64,000 nt of DNA from Limnephilus marmoratus (lineage: Eukaryota; Arthropoda; Insecta; Trichoptera; Limnephilidae), in NCBI GenBank assembly GCA_917880885.1, contig OU862908.1:49559819-49623818 (forward strand), in the 5' to 3' direction. Below the pieces are notes generated by a model. That model was given only the letters and a program-made list of their open reading frames with translations, made no database searches and was not told where the DNA came from. The number at the start of each line of letters is the position of its first letter. Position 1 is the stretch's first letter. Positions 1 to 12,112 of this stretch are shown piece after piece. The position numbers were made by a program, and so were the translations under genes.

Positions 1-479
1 ACGAGTCTTTTTTGAAAACGAAGAAGTCAGAAGATAATAGAACAATGACGACATGTACGATCTCTCGCTGGGACTAATAAAGGCACTCATGCTATTACGC
101 AATCATAAACTAATAAAAAAATATAGAAATATCCGTGCAAAAGCATGTCATGTTGCACAGTATAATGTTACAAAAATAAAGCAAACACCCATAATGTTTC
201 CCAAACGGTACAAACAGAGAAAGAAATATGCAGAAATTATCACCTTAATAACAACATCGCTAACGTGCAAATAACAGTTGACGTCGAATATATTAAGAAC
301 ATACAAATATTCTGAATTGTTACTTATTCGTTGGCTATCTGTGTTCATGCTAGGGAATGACGAGTTACCGAAAGTTATCCTCCCAATCCTCATCGATCGA
401 CAGGTCTAGAGGGTCAAGAGAGTTTTAGATACCTGGTAAATGCATTTTTATAATTTTTATATAATGTGTCGCCTCAACC
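1..479. other. No gene recognised; left flank or 5' leader of LINE A
   Basis: I see no exon with splice sites and no known repeat here. The part after about 420 may already be the 5' untranslated leader of the LINE that follows, but the 5' boundary of that element cannot be placed without other copies. Confidence 0.4.
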
Positions 480-596
480 TCTAACGGTGTTGGACGCGAG
501 TGAGCGGCGATTCAAATAAAATAACACTTTCAAACCCGGACAAATTTTAAAAGTATATAAATTAACCGAAAATAAAATAATTCATAACCCGTGAAA

Positions 597-1662
597 ATGG
601 AGGAAGCGGTTGATCCGCATGCCTTCGTCACTAAGGCGAAACAAAACATAAGTGACTTACATACAATCATAGAAGAAAATAAACTTACTAAAGAAACCAA
701 ATCAAAAATGATGAAATAAATAAATAACATCATGGAAATGATATCCCACATGACAATAGAATTAGCTAAATTACAAGAAAAATGTGAAATTCAAGAAAAA
801 AACCAAACACAAAAAAACTTATTTTCTTACTCTTCGGCAGTAAAAAACTTAATACCACAAACACAAGAAAAACGATTTCCTATAATTATAAAAAGCTTAA
901 AAGAAGAAGACACTGAAAAAATAAAAGAGAAAATACAAAAAATCAAAATATCGCAGTTGGGAATTCGAGTAAGTGAATTTAAAAAAACAAAAAAAAAACA
1001 TTATAATAACATGCCCAGAAAAAGAAGACGCAAAAAAATTAAAAGAAAAGATAAATGAAGTCGACAAAACCATAATAGCGGAGGTACTTGTGAAAACGGA
1101 TCCATGCGTAATATTCAAAGGACTTGACAAAGACTATACCGAAGAAGAATTCTTAGAAGACATAATTGAACAAAACAACGACATCAAAATGATATGTGAA
1201 AAATACCAAGATAAAAATATATTACAAGTTAAAGCCATCATTACGAACAAAAAAACTAACAGCAAAAACTTAATTCTCCAAACACATCCAGAATTGAGAC
1301 TACATCTTATAAATAGAAAAAAAAATCATCTAGGATTCATGAGAATCTATGTAACCGATTGTAACGTTCTTACCCAATGTTTCCATTGTCAAAGATTCGG
1401 ACACACAGCACAAAAATGCTACAATAAAACGAATAAACCAACATGCAAGCACTGTTCAGAAGATCATCCCATCTCCGAGTGTAAATCCCTGGAACTGCCG
1501 CCCAAATGCGCTAACTGTCACTCAGCTAACAAGAAGAAAGAAATAAACTCCTTCAACAGTAAAATGAATGAAATAGACCACCGAACAAACAGCGAAACAT
1601 GTAAGTTCCGTTCTTACATGCTTAAATTAGCCAAAGAAAGAATAAACTACGACATTGAATAA
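597..1662 (+). pseudogene. LINE A ORF1, gag-like nucleic-acid-binding protein, broken
   Basis: The start chosen is the ATG at 597 (MEEAVDPHAF), since it opens the frame that continues after a single TAA at 717-719 into the stretch from 732. The frame then shifts by one base near 978-1000, inside two runs of A, into the frame that ends at 1662. The C-terminal part (about 1378-1530) holds a CX2CX4HX4C knuckle (CFHCQRFGHTAQKC), a second CX2CX3HX4C knuckle and the start of a third cysteine pair. This is the usual gag layout of Jockey/I/R1-type LINEs, where ORF1 binds the element RNA. Product of the intact gene would be about 350 residues. One nonsense and one homopolymer frameshift make it a pseudogene; the shift could also be a sequencing error. 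Confidence 0.85.
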
Positions 1663-1708
1663 AAAAAAAAAAAAAATTATATATAATTTTGCAAAATACA
1701 TTAATTAA

Positions 1709-4669
1709 ATGGATGATTTCTTAAATAGCGAATTAGAATTAAATATTAAAATTCAAGAATATGAATGTATTTGTACTGATTCATGTAACAAAATTATTTC
1801 TAAAAACATCAATGATATAATTATTATGCACATAAACATCCGTAGCATTCAGAAAAATTTAGATGAACTATTCTAAAAATAAATAATTTAATTAAAAAGC
1901 CGGACTTCATAGTGTTAACTGAAACATTTACAAACGCTGAGTCACCGTCTTATCACTTACCGGAGTACAATTATATTTCCACCAAAGTAGATATCAACAA
2001 AAATTCGAGAATAATAATATTTGCAAATAATAAATTTAGTATTGTTAACATTATAGAACACCCAATACATTTGGTAAACTGCATCGAAGTACCGGCAAAT
2101 CAATTTATCATTTAATAGCTATCTATAGAACGCATGGCTCAAGTATTATTACGTTTATTAATGACCTCAAATACATATTATTAAAATTAAAAAATAAACT
2201 CTGCTTCGTGGTGGGTGATTTTAATGTGAACATTAATGAAAAAATAGAAAATAGTAACAAAACTGAATACATCAATTGTATGACTGAACAAAATTTCATA
2301 TCTTGCATAAATAAAAATACTAGAGAAATAAAAGAACATACTCCATCTTGTTTAGATCACATTTGGGCAAACGTAAACATTAAAGATCTTCACAAACTAA
2401 AATCAATTGTTTGGAAAACTAACATAACTGATCATCATTCATGCTTACTTCTGTATAATAATAATATTAAACATAAAAAACATAATTTAGTACCCAAAAA
2501 ATCAACAATAGACATGACTATTCTCTCTGAAAAACTAAAAATGGAAAATTGGAACAATGTTTTAAAGAGTCATGATACCGAAATATGTTCGAAAAACTTT
2601 GAAAAAATCCTGTCACAACACATTAAAAATTCGACAACTGAAATAATAATACACATAAAATCAAAATTAAGATGTTTAAAACCTTGGATTACCAAAGGAC
2701 TTATAATATCTATCAGAAACAAAGACAAACTTTATAAAACAACTTTAAAAAATCCCCATGATGAAAAAGCATATATTTTTTATAAAAAATATAAAAATTA
2801 ATTAACATCTTATATTAAAAAAAGTAAGGAAGAGTTCTTTAAAAATAAAATATTATCTTCAGAAAATAACCATAAACAAATGTGGAAAACTGTGAATTTG
2901 GCCATAGACAATACAAAAAAAACACAAAATATTAAGTACATCGAACATGATAAAAAAATTATAGATGCCAATTTACAGCCTAAACAATGTGCAAACATAT
3001 TTAATTCCTTCTTTGCAAATGTTGGAAAAAATCTTGCGAAAAATATTCATAAGCCTTCTAACCCAGAAAACAAAAAAATAAAAAATTACAGAAACGTAAT
3101 ATACTTTCAACATTTGAAATAACAACAGAATGTGAAATCTTAAAAATAATAGAAAATATGAAAGGAGGTTCGTCTCCCGGTTTTGATTCTATTACGGCAC
3201 AAATGTTAAAATCTATGAAATCTTACTTAATAAAACCCATCACTCATTTAATAAACTTGAGTTTAACGAAAGGAATATTTCCAATGAATTACAAAAACAC
3301 AATAATCTCACCTATTTACAAATCTGGTGATCCGCAACAAGTAACGAATTATCGCCCAATTTGTCTAATTTCTAACATAGGAAAGATATTTGAAAAAATA
3401 GTAAAAAAACAATTGGTAAATTTCCTAGATAGTAATAAAATACTACACAAAAACCAGTTTGGTTTTATTAAATCGCTCAGCACACAAGATGCCATTGCTA
3501 ACGTAACTTCATACATTTACGAATCATTAGATAAAGGTAAAAAATGTGCGGGTATATTTATTGACCTCAGAAAGGCATTCGATAGCATATCCCATGAGAT
3601 GCTATTAAAAAAATTAAATGATATTGGCATTAAAGGCAACGCGATTAAATGGATCACAAACTACTTAAAAAACCGCCCTCAAGTGGTAAAAATCAATCAT
3701 GTTAATAGTGATCAAGAGATTTCAAGCTTTGGAATCCCGCAAGGTACAGTGCTTGGACCAATTTTTTTTACCATATATGTAAATGATATTTTTTTTCAAC
3801 ATTTAAATGGTCAAATTACATCATACGCCGACGATACAGTATTAATAATAAGTGAAAAGACTTGGGAAAATGTAGAATTAAAGGCCACAGAAGACATCAA
3901 CACGCTTAAGAATTTTTTCGACACTAATTTACTATCACTAAATAGTGAAAAGACATTTGTAATTCCATTTGCAATCCATCCAAACGATGCTCCCAAAAAT
4001 TTTAACATTGTCATACACGATAATACTAAAATTCATAGCCAAAATTATTGCAAATCAAACTGTACAATATTAAAAACAATTAAATATCTCGGAGTAATTA
4101 TCGACAAAAATCTGAAATGGAAGGAACAAATATGTCAAGTAGTAAACAAAATCAGAAAATTAATATATATATTTTTAAGAATTAGAAATTTTCTGTCGAT
4201 AAAAAATCTATATTTAATCTACTATGCCTTAGTTCAATCCACTCTACAATACGCTATTATTAGTTGGGGATCCGCGTATAAATGTAACCTTCTTCCAATA
4301 GAAATTGTACAAAGGACAATTATTAAAATTATATTAAAAAAATCCTTAGACTACCCAACAGAACGCCTGTTTGAAGAATTTCAAGTACCCACATTTAAAG
4401 ATTTATATATTAAAAATTCATTGATTCAAATTATAAAGGAAAAAGATAAATATCCATTTTTAAATGAAAACAGAACTCGACTTAAACATGTTTTTCTATG
4501 CCCAAAACTAAATACGTCTTTTGCACAGCATCATTATACTTACCAGGGAAGAACTTTTTTCAATCGTCTACCAGAAGAAATCAGAAGCATTAATGATAAA
4601 ACCCGAATACTGCTCTCTGTCAAGAGACATTTTAAAAATATTCTTAAGAAAAAAATTACTGTCAATTAA
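1709..4669 (+). pseudogene. LINE A ORF2, endonuclease-reverse transcriptase, broken
   Basis: ORF2 begins at the ATG at 1709 (MDDFLNSELEL), 46 bases after ORF1. The endonuclease motif HINIRSI is followed at once by a stop near 1874. The frame then changes for VLTETF (near 1915), again for VGDFNVN (2208) and continues through the DH-type motifs to a stop at 2799-2801. The same frame resumes to 3122, then shifts to an uninterrupted 503-residue reverse transcriptase from 3158. That stretch has SPGFDSITAQML, FIDLRKAFDSIS, GIPQGTVLGP and the catalytic box SYADDTVLI (residues about 222-230). It needs at least three frameshifts and two stops repaired to read through, so it is dead. Close relatives in this window are ORF2 of LINE B and the fragment at 34901. 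Confidence 0.9.
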
Positions 4670-4825
4670 TCTTACAAATATCCTTAGTTTTCCATTACAT
4701 TCTTTCTTTTTTTAAAAAAATTCACACCATTATCAAACAAATAGTGCAGCTCACATATATTTATGTACAATTAATTATTTAAGTACTAACTTATAACTAA
4801 TAACTAATAGCATTTATGTACACTC

Positions 4826-4862
4826 CCCTTCCATACACAAGCAAATGCTTTAAATGGAAGGG
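4826..4862 (+). other. Two-tier hairpin in the 3' UTR of LINE A
   Basis: CCCTTCCAT (4826-4834) pairs perfectly with ATGGAAGGG (4854-4862). The loop itself holds a second stem, AAGCA (4839-4843) with TGCTT (4846-4850). It sits about 100 bases before the A-tail, where LINE reverse transcriptases often recognise their own RNA. Confidence 0.6.
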
Positions 4863-5045
4863 TAGTAAAAAAAAAATACCTGTAAAAAAAATTATATATT
4901 TGTTGTAAAATTGTAATTATAATAAATGTTGCAATAAATAAATTAAAAAAAAAAAATTTACAACATTTTGCTGTTTCCCCTTTTTGTATTCATTACATAA
5001 TTTTAACACGAAATCGACTGAAGATTACAGTGTACCGTCAATACA

Positions 5046-5383
5046 CAGGGTGTTTAGGGACGTACTTGACTTACTTTAACCAGTGGTTCCTGACATTATT
5101 TTAACTAAAAAGTGTGAACGAAATTTTGGTCACCGGTGAATTTTTTGACGAGTTTTATTTTTCTTCAAAATCGAACAAAAAAATCTTCACTCAGTCGAGT
5201 AACCGACCAACCCCTCACATTGCCTCCAGCTGTCCAAGACCTACGATGTTTTCAATGGTTTTGTAGGAAAAAAAAAACCTTCAAAAATGTCACTGGAGAC
5301 CAAAATTTAATTTTAAAATTTTACTCCAAATAATGTTAGGAATCACTCGTAAAAGTAAGTCAAGTACGTCCCTTAAAACCCTG
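5046..5383. mobile_element. Long-TIR MITE, about 338 bp
   Basis: The ends are CAGGGTGTTTAGGGACG and its inverted counterpart CAGGGTTTTAAGGGACG. Inverted similarity continues inward for well over 100 bases on each side (for example AAATTTTGGTC on both arms), leaving almost no unique centre. There is no coding sequence. The target duplication is not clear (flanks AATACA and TATAAA), so the superfamily is open; ends of this type occur in Tc1/mariner-like MITEs. Confidence 0.8.
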
Positions 5384-5885
5384 TATAAATAGACCATTAA
5401 TTAAAAAAAATATCAAATGTCGTTCAAAGTTCGATGTTAGTTCATAGATAAAATGATGGATATCTTGATAACACTATAGTGTGTGACGAAACAGCTAAAG
5501 CACTAAACTTAACTACCATAATATCCATTATAATACGTGTGGTTTGAAAGTAATAATTTATTATTATGTTCACCTTTAACAAAGAATAACGCCACGAACA
5601 GGGGAATGAAATTCGGTCTAAAAGGAAGACGGTTTGACCTAGTGAACATTTACCGCCCTAATTCACCCCGTTCCCAATTGAGGGTTGTGTTGGGGGTAGA
5701 GTACGTACAGCGAGGGAGAGTGGCGGGGAGGGTGGCGTGACCCAAACACACTTCAAGCAGAACAGGTGTGAGGAATTCTTTGAATAAAACAAATCTTTTA
5801 CTTTACAAAATTTTGCATTAGCAAACGGTCTTAATGGAACTTCCAAACATCTTTCGAGATGTGAATCTACAGAAGAATACTTAAA

Positions 5886-6191
5886 ATAAGCTGGACGGAC
5901 AGGGTTACAAACGAAGATGTTATGGTTCGGATGAATAAAGAAAAGGAAGTAATTAAAACTATAAAAATCCGAAAACTTCAATATCTTGGACATGTGATGA
6001 GACATCCAGAGAAGTATGAGATCCTGCATCTCATAATGCAGGGAAAGATTGCCGGAAGACGGGGCCCTGGAAGAAGGAGAACCTCATGGCTGAAAAACCT
6101 GAGACAGCGGTTTGGCCAGTCTACCGTGGAGCTGTTCCGGGCCGCAGTAAATAAAGTCCGCATAGCCAACACGATAGCCAACGTCCGTTGA
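5886..6191 (+). pseudogene. C-terminal fragment of a LINE endonuclease-reverse transcriptase
   Basis: The frame reads SWTDRVTNEDV, then LQYLGHVMRHPEKYE, GKIAGRRGPGRRRTSWLKNL and ends with VELFRAAVNKVRIANTIANVR before a stop. This is the hallmark C-terminal tail of a LINE family found in many insect genomes, where the conserved GRRR.SWL motif lies past the RT thumb. Upstream coding (about 5840-5885) is out of frame. The RT core, endonuclease and ORF1 are missing, so it is a 5'-truncated or deleted copy. A second fragment of the same family is at 37271-37895. Confidence 0.75.
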
Positions 6192-6539
6192 ACGGAAAGG
6201 GCACAAGAAGAAGAAGAAACCCCTCTCAGTTGAATTCACCAGGAAAATAAAGATGTTGATTAAAACATTAAATGACATTAGCAACGAAGCCAAAGGCTTT
6301 TTCGGCAAGTCAACGGGTCGATTATTAACCATATTTTAAACGAGATATGAATTGTGACAGCAAATTATATAATAAAACGCCAAAAATGTACATATTTAAC
6401 GATCACGGCTAAGCCGCCGCTACCCGGTTTTTTACCGATTTTTTACATATCTCCCTTAAACATTAGAATTTTTTTAGCTCTTAAAAAAATATGTGTCATT
6501 TTTGAAAATAATATCTTTACGTTCCCTATGCCGAAACGC

Positions 6540-6860
6540 AAATTATATGAAATTCCCTTGATTGAAAATAATCGCAAAGTATGCTCCGAAATTTTTTATT
6601 TTCAAGTCTGTTACTATTATTTTACAAGTATGTATGAAAAAATTCACAGTGTTTCTTTAAATCCTGTTTTATACAGCTCCCAAGAGATTTTTGCTCTATT
6701 TTAAACGAGTCGTGTTTTATTAAACATTTTCACAATTTTCGCATCGATTTTATCGCTTTAAATATTAGCGCGCTCCTCGAACATTCGCAATTACTATATA
6801 TCTATTATATCTCTCCATCTTCTTTTTGAGCGCGGTTGCGGCGCCGCCGTTTATACCAGA
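6540..6860. repeat. Unclassified dispersed repeat, copy 1
   Basis: This stretch matches 11235-11530 in inverted orientation, with shared words such as TTTAAAGAAACACTG, ATGTTTAATAAAACAC and GGAGCGCGCTAAT on the reverse strand. It has no ORF of note and no visible TIR. Each copy is followed within about 250 bases by a SINE1 on the minus strand. Confidence 0.6.
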
Positions 6861-7086
6861 ATATAAGAAGATTCTTTTTTTCATCTCTGTCCTCTCTAAA
6901 TTAATAATAATTTTTTTTTCATCATTGTCTTTTTTAAATTAATGGTATAAATAATATATATTTTCGTTTTTTTCACTCTTATCGTTGTTCTTTTTAAATT
7001 AATAGCATTATTAATTAGTTTCCTTCAACTTAGTAGGTACCCATTATTTGTGTTCTAGTGTGGTTAACATTCAAATGTTATTTTTG

Positions 7087-7480
7087 TTTTTTTTTTTTAT
7101 ATGAATACCGCACACGAGTCACCAACTGCTCCCGCCTGGAGCCAGTGAGACTATGGCATCCCCAATTGGGGTATGTTGTGAGGCTGGAGGAAGTGGGGAG
7201 AGGAAGGAGATGGGGAAGAGGAAGGTGGAGAAGTACCTGGCTAGTCAGATCTGGTGACCAAACACGGCATTTCAAGCAACGTTTCAATTCTGAATGGTGG
7301 TCTTACATCAGGGCGATACTGAGAGTATCTTCCACTCTGTAACGTGCCGCAAATATACTATATATTATTTTAAATAAATTAATTGAGAAATACAACAAAT
7401 TGATAAAATAAAATTTATTTGCGCACGCCGGGTTCGAAACGCGACCTTCGGATTGTGAGTCGAGAGTGTTATCTCGGGAA
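7087..7480 (-). mobile_element. SINE1, tRNA-derived, near full length
   Basis: Read on the minus strand, it starts with a tRNA-like head (B-box like GGTTTCGAACCC-type sequence near 7430), runs through a body with the palindrome CCCCAATTGGGG (near 7163) and ends in poly(A), seen here as poly(T) at 7087-7098. The same body is found at 11555, 16066, 21108 and, on the plus strand, at 10330/10920 and 27950. SINEs have no protein and depend on a LINE. Confidence 0.8.
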
Positions 7481-9306
7481 ATGTGATCAATAATACCAAG
7501 TAAAGAAACAATAAACAAGGCAAATGCAAACAAGTTGTAGAAAGGCGAAATCTCATTCTCACACGTTACATGAAAAAACATCGCACTATTGAATTTAAAT
7601 AGCAAGAAGTAATTGTTAAACAAGTAAACACAATACATACACAAACGTTAAAAAAAATAGTCAAAAGGTTTAAGACCCCTGCGTTGGGTAGTTTACCCTG
7701 GGAGGCGTTAGAACAGCTAGTTTTTCATATAATAGCCTACACCTTTATATGGGCGACTGATAGGGCAGGGGTGGGGCAGCCTTGCCCAGCGCTACACAGG
7801 AAGTGGGGTGCATTTTACTTTCCGTATACTCAATGACACGTGTCGGAATGATTACTTCGTGACCCAATCCCTACTCTTACGCTCTTCTAAACACGAATAA
7901 ACCGGATTTAAAATCAATTAAAAAAATATTGTGATGCTAAGTTCTGTAAAAATAAGTACAATTTTATGCTTTTATTAACTCTATAGAAGGCCGGAGGAGG
8001 AACTAACGAATAAATGGACTATTTTAAATTATTATTAAATAGATATTAACGCTTTATCTAGAAGTAAAACAATTATCATAGTTAAAGTTTTGCCAGGCCT
8101 CCCTTATATGGTTTATCCTAACTATAACCTTGCTATTATTGTCAACAATAAACAATAAACTCTTGTACCTATTTAACGTTCAGTTCTATAAAAACGATAA
8201 TACACCAGTTCGAAAAAGTCGTTATGTTTTCAGTCTGACCAAATTTGCAGTTATTTATTTTTACCCCGGCTGAAAGTGGTGTAAGTAACTCTCTGATGAA
8301 CGTATATGGTGCACCTAATTACAAGTCAGAGTGATGTATTTTAAGCTTCGAATAGCCTAGAAAGATAGTAGTGCTTATCTAGTATAATCACTGCAGCAGC
8401 GCTATGGTCGGCGTGAGGTAATTATCCAAAGAAAATGCAAACGGTTAAGAAACAGGGCATGCATTGTCTGCTTAGATGCCTTCGAATAGATAACCTCAAA
8501 TTGCGTACCAACGTGGGATGGTTAGAAGCTAGAGTGTTCACGAATAGCCGATTGGCCTACGGGGTCTACGATAAAAGAAAAGAGGTAATATATGTAAGTT
8601 TTGTAAGAACGATTTACCTCTTCAGTGGTACGAAGTAAGTCACAATTGGTAAATGCACAATTTTTCGAGGGCTTTTCCCATTACTCAAAGCAAAGGTATA
8701 TTACAGTAGAATCATTTTAAAGAGATTCTTGCTTGTATAGTGGAGTACTGTATCGAAGTGACTAGGGGCAGGTATTAAAAACTATGAATTAAATCAATTT
8801 TGAATCTTTATCATCTATATGCAAACATGCCCATTTTGCAATGATTTTCTTTAAGTCGGATCAAAGGCAAGGAAGGTTAATATACCTTAACTACTAGAAG
8901 GGAGGCTAAGTAACAGAAGTAGTACTCTATTAGATTAATAGGATAACGTTAACGTTACGGTACACATAATAAAGCTCTCAACGAGGTAGTTTTATTTTTC
9001 TTGTGTTGACCAAATGGTCTAATGAATGTAACAAGGGTTCTTATAATTTTCTCCACAAGTGAAAAAACTAAACTTTTTCCACTGGTAAGTTAAAACAAAT
9101 TTATTTGAAAATTACGAAAGATCGACGACATTTCTTATTTTTTACAGCAAAATAAATTGAAATGTAAAAGAAGAAGAAATACAAAAAAAAAAGAGAAAGA
9201 GAAAGAGAAAGAGAAAGAAAGCATAAAAAAGCAAAAGAAAAATTCAACAAAATCGACAAAGAGAAAAAAATGACACATTACAAAAAGGACAATAAAAAAA
9301 ACATAC
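7481..9306. other. No gene recognised
   Basis: About 1.8 kb without a supported exon or identifiable repeat, apart from a short GAGAAA microsatellite at 9193-9231. It follows the last recognised bves exon in the gene's direction, so it is either intron or a place where a divergent 3' exon could hide. Confidence 0.5.
9193..9231. repeat. GAGAAA microsatellite
   Basis: Five to six copies of GAGAAA with a ragged end, lying within the intron about 75 bases downstream of the donor site of the bves exon at 9307-9577. Confidence 0.8.
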
Positions 9307-9577
9307 CCATCATATGCTTGGCTTTGAGCACCTTGGGCGGGCTACGGTATTCGCCCGCCGCAGCCAGCCCGCCCGTGATGCTAGGAAGCCGGATGTCCAG
9401 GTGCGAACCCTTGTCCGTGACGATCTTGTTGTTCATGGCGTACAGCTTGGTGGTGATGTCCCGTGCGATCAGCGTCGTCACCACTGTGGCCAGGTACGTC
9501 TCCTTCACGAACAGGTATTCCAGTGATGAGCGCTGCCAGTACAGGTAACGGCACGAACTGGCCGCTACAATGGACAC
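9307..9577 (-). CDS. bves: Popeye-domain protein, exon for the C-terminal part of the Popeye domain
   Basis: The exon is 271 bases, bounded by a TACCCTAG acceptor and a G|GTATGT donor. It begins in phase 0 and ends in phase 1. It encodes VSIVAASSCRYLYWQRSS, then a stretch with TLIARDITTKLYAMN, which is typical of the end of the Popeye domain, and a less conserved tail (SPPKVLKAKH). Popeye proteins are three-pass membrane proteins whose cytoplasmic domain binds cyclic AMP and acts in muscle and cell contact; that role is family knowledge, not shown here. The first residues continue the FxVS/T motif begun by the preceding exon (FK|VS), one of two motifs that mark the nucleotide-binding cassette. 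The following exon, which must start in phase 1, was not found in the remaining 9.3 kb. Confidence 0.88.
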
Positions 9578-10329
9578 CTAGGGTAAATAATATAATATTT
9601 AAAAAACGATCGGTAGTTTGTTTTTGAATTAAAAATTTTTGAAATGTGTGAAAAATAGGAATTACTCGCAGTGCACCTTGAAAACATTTCTAATTTATAG
9701 ATCAACTGCTAGGCTGCAATATATATTATAGCGTCTAGTAGTTGATCAATACATCATAAATCAATACTCAATGTACATAACATTTCACCATGATTATTAA
9801 CATACAAACATTATTTAATTAAAGCTGTTTGTCAGCGCTTCTCAGTTAGATTATAATCTAATATACTTTGTATGTTTATATTCTTCATCAATTTTATTTC
9901 TGGAATTTTTAAATTTTTTACTACTTACTTTAGGTAGTAATTTTTTAGTTCATAATATCTTGTACACATTCATGTATATGAGGTTTTCTTTTTCTTCATG
10001 TTTGTTTTATAATAGCTTACTATTTTTGCTTTATACTGTCACTTCAATATGTGCTCTTAAATTTTTTGTTATATTATTTTTTTTCTTCTTAACTATGTAT
10101 ATTCTTTCAAATTTTTGCAATTCCCATGTAAAAGCCGTTAATCGGCGTTAATTCATAATAAATAAATAAATAAATAATACGAGTATGTATTGCTTTGCTT
10201 TGCCCACAACTTCACAACGACCGTAGATTGTCCGCGGAGTTGCGCAAATAAATCAGCGAATTCGCAGCTAATGAGCAATTTGATCTTAACTCAAAAAAAG
10301 GAAAAACAAGCAGGTTAATTAATTTACTT
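9578..10329. other. Intron sequence, nothing recognised
   Basis: Very AT-rich bves intron sequence with no repeat or ORF that I can identify. Confidence 0.5.
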
Positions 10330-10495
10330 TCCACTTTGATTGCCTCCGTGGTCGAGGGGTAAGGCTCTCGATGAGCGATTAGCGATCTGAAGGTCGTGGA
10401 TTCAAATCCCGGCGTAGACAAGTAAATTTTATTTGATTGTTTAGTGTTATTTCACCATTTATTCATTTAAAATAATATATAGTATTCTAGCAGAC
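10330..10495 (+). mobile_element. SINE1, 5' half with tRNA-like head
   Basis: A plus-strand copy of the SINE1 head: GCCTCCGTGGTCGAGGGGTA resembles an A box and GGATTCAAATCCC is a B box. It is followed by the shared AAATTTTATT and AATAATATATAGTAT segments. The match stops near 10490; the 3' half of SINE1 in the same orientation resumes near 10920, so the copy may have been split by an insertion. Confidence 0.65.
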
Positions 10496-10767
10496 AAAAA
10501 CCCGCTGCCTTCGGTTTTTTGCTGCCAGGCTCTGCAGACGGTTTTTTGATAGGCTTTGCCGAATTCTCTGAGAGTAGAGTTCTACTCCTTTCTATGTACA
10601 ACACCAATTATTAGATCGTGTGCAAAAAATCACTTGTCAATAGGTAACTATTAATTTTTCTAAACAAATAAAACCATTTTTGAATGCCTACGTGGTATAC
10701 TCGGGACACCGTATAACTTCGTGAATTTGAAATTCACGGGACGAATGAAACTAATTTCAACGATATT

Positions 10768-10915
10768 AATTGTTTTTGCGTTTAATTCGTAGAACTATGT
10801 TTAACTTTTTGAATAAATAGTTTAAATTAATAATGTTATTATTAAGTTCTGCAGAGAAATTTAGTTTTTTTTATAATGACAGCTGTTTCGGCTTACAAGG
10901 CAATTTTTAAACTGT
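10768..10915 (-). mobile_element. Penelope-like element end fragment
   Basis: This matches the terminal repeat of the Penelope-like locus at 41580-41745 (shared TTAATTGTTTTTG.GTTTAATTCGTAGAACT, AATGTTATTAT..AGTTCTGCA and ACAGCTGTTTCG). On the minus strand it carries a small hairpin followed by GAAACAGCTGT. No coding part remains. It may be what separates the two halves of SINE1 here. Confidence 0.55.
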
Positions 10916-10919
10916 ACCA

Positions 10920-11133
10920 AATGGACAATATCGCCCTGGTCCACCATTCAGAATTAAAACGTTGCTTGAAATGGCTGTTGGACCGAATTTGAAAGTGAGG
11001 TACTTCCTCACCTTTCTCTCTCCCCATCTCCTTACCCTCCCAACTATCTTCAGACTCACCATATACCTCATTTTCTGATGCCACAGTCTCGTCTCTCTCC
11101 AGATACTCTTGAGGGATATTCACGTAAAAAAAA
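10920..11133 (+). mobile_element. SINE1, 3' half, degenerate
   Basis: Contains the SINE1 body words CGCCCTGGT, CACCATTCAGAATT, CGTTGCTTGAAATGG and an A-rich end near 11130. The orientation is that of the head at 10330. Confidence 0.65.
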
Positions 11134-11234
11134 TCCATGATTATAATAACCTACAATAATTTAATTGCAACGCTAAAAGTCATAATATTAGCGAAGAAAA
11201 TGGACGAAACTAAAAAAAGGCGTTTATTTTGGAA

Positions 11235-11530
11235 ACGAAACTTAAGGCCCGGTAGTAAGCGGTCAAAAAGAAGATGAAGGGGAGATATGTAAATACGAAT
11301 GGAAGAGGGAGCGCGCTAATCTTAAAAAACGTTAACATTAAAGCGAAAATTGTGGAAATGTTTAATAAAACACGGTTCGTTTAAAATAGAGCCAAAATCT
11401 CGTGGTAATATCTTAAATAGCATTTAAAGAAACACTGAATTTTTCCATACATATATCTTGTAAAGTAACAGAAAAGCGTGCTTATTCGTAGCAAACTTAA
11501 CGATTTTTTACTATCGAGGGAATTTCATAT
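11235..11530. repeat. Unclassified dispersed repeat, copy 2
   Basis: Inverted counterpart of 6540-6860. Divergence is high enough to suggest an old element. It is followed at once by a minus-strand SINE1. Confidence 0.6.
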
Positions 11531-11554
11531 TTTTTAAATTTTTATTTTTTAATA

Positions 11555-11779
11555 TTAATACCGTACAAGAGTCACCAACTGCTCCCGACTGGAGCCAGTG
11601 AGACTATGGCATCCCCAATTGGGGTATGTTGTGAGGTTGAAGGTAGTGGGGAAAGGAAGGAGATGAGAAGAGGAAGGTGGGGAAGTACCTGGCTAATCAG
11701 ATCTGGACACTAAACACAGCTAAAGCCATTTCAAGCAACGTTTTAATTCTGAATGGTGGTCTAACACCAGGGCGATACT
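11555..11779 (-). mobile_element. SINE1, truncated
   Basis: Carries the 3' part and body of SINE1 including CCCCAATTGGGG, but stops at CAGGGCGATACTT, where the poly(T) of SINE2 begins. The tRNA-like head is missing. Confidence 0.75.
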
Positions 11780-12112
11780 TTTTTTTACATGAGCTCCACA
11801 CAGGAGGCCCCGAGGAAAATAATTTCCCTCAGGGCCTATGTCATCTTTGGGGATGCTGTGTAGGGAGTTTTTTTTAAGGAAAGAAGGAGAGGAGAGTTCT
11901 GGGAAGGAAAAGGGTTTAAGGGGTAGGTAGGAATCTGGGGTTCAGTGTGTCCTGGTCATCCGCCTCAAAGACCTAGACGAACCTCACCCCATGTACCCGG
12001 GCACCCCTATTAAATCACCAAACGTAGCGAACCACTCGGGGTGACCTATAGCAGAGGTGTTGGTTATCCAATAAAGCAAATTATTCAATTCCCGCCTCCC
12101 AAATTATCCCAA
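11776..12112 (-). mobile_element. SINE2, short form
   Basis: On the minus strand it ends with a near-perfect inverted repeat (AGGCCC..GAGGAAA and TTTCCCTCAGGGCCT) and a poly(A), seen as poly(T) at 11778-11785. Its body holds AACCCGGGCACCCC, GGTGTTGGTTATCCAATAAA and CGCCTCCCAAA. Other copies are at 21608, 36868, 50595 and 53185. The head shows no clear tRNA or 5S boxes, so its promoter source is unknown. Confidence 0.75.

Larger units (their letters stand above)
480..4957 (+). mobile_element. LINE A: near full-length but decayed non-LTR retrotransposon (CR1/Jockey superfamily)
   Basis: The order is leader, gag-like ORF1 with zinc knuckles, ORF2 with apurinic-type endonuclease and reverse transcriptase, a 3' UTR with a hairpin, AATAAA and an A-rich tail ending at 4957. 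Such elements copy themselves by target-primed reverse transcription. Both ORFs are broken by stops and frameshifts, so this copy is not coding-competent. The left boundary is uncertain by a few hundred bases. It lies beyond (lower coordinate than) the last bves exon seen, so it is either in a bves intron or downstream of the gene. Confidence 0.9.

Noticed and set aside
5658..6029. 123-codon minus-strand ORF
   Set aside because: Partly antisense to the LINE RT fragment at 5886; no recognisable motif.
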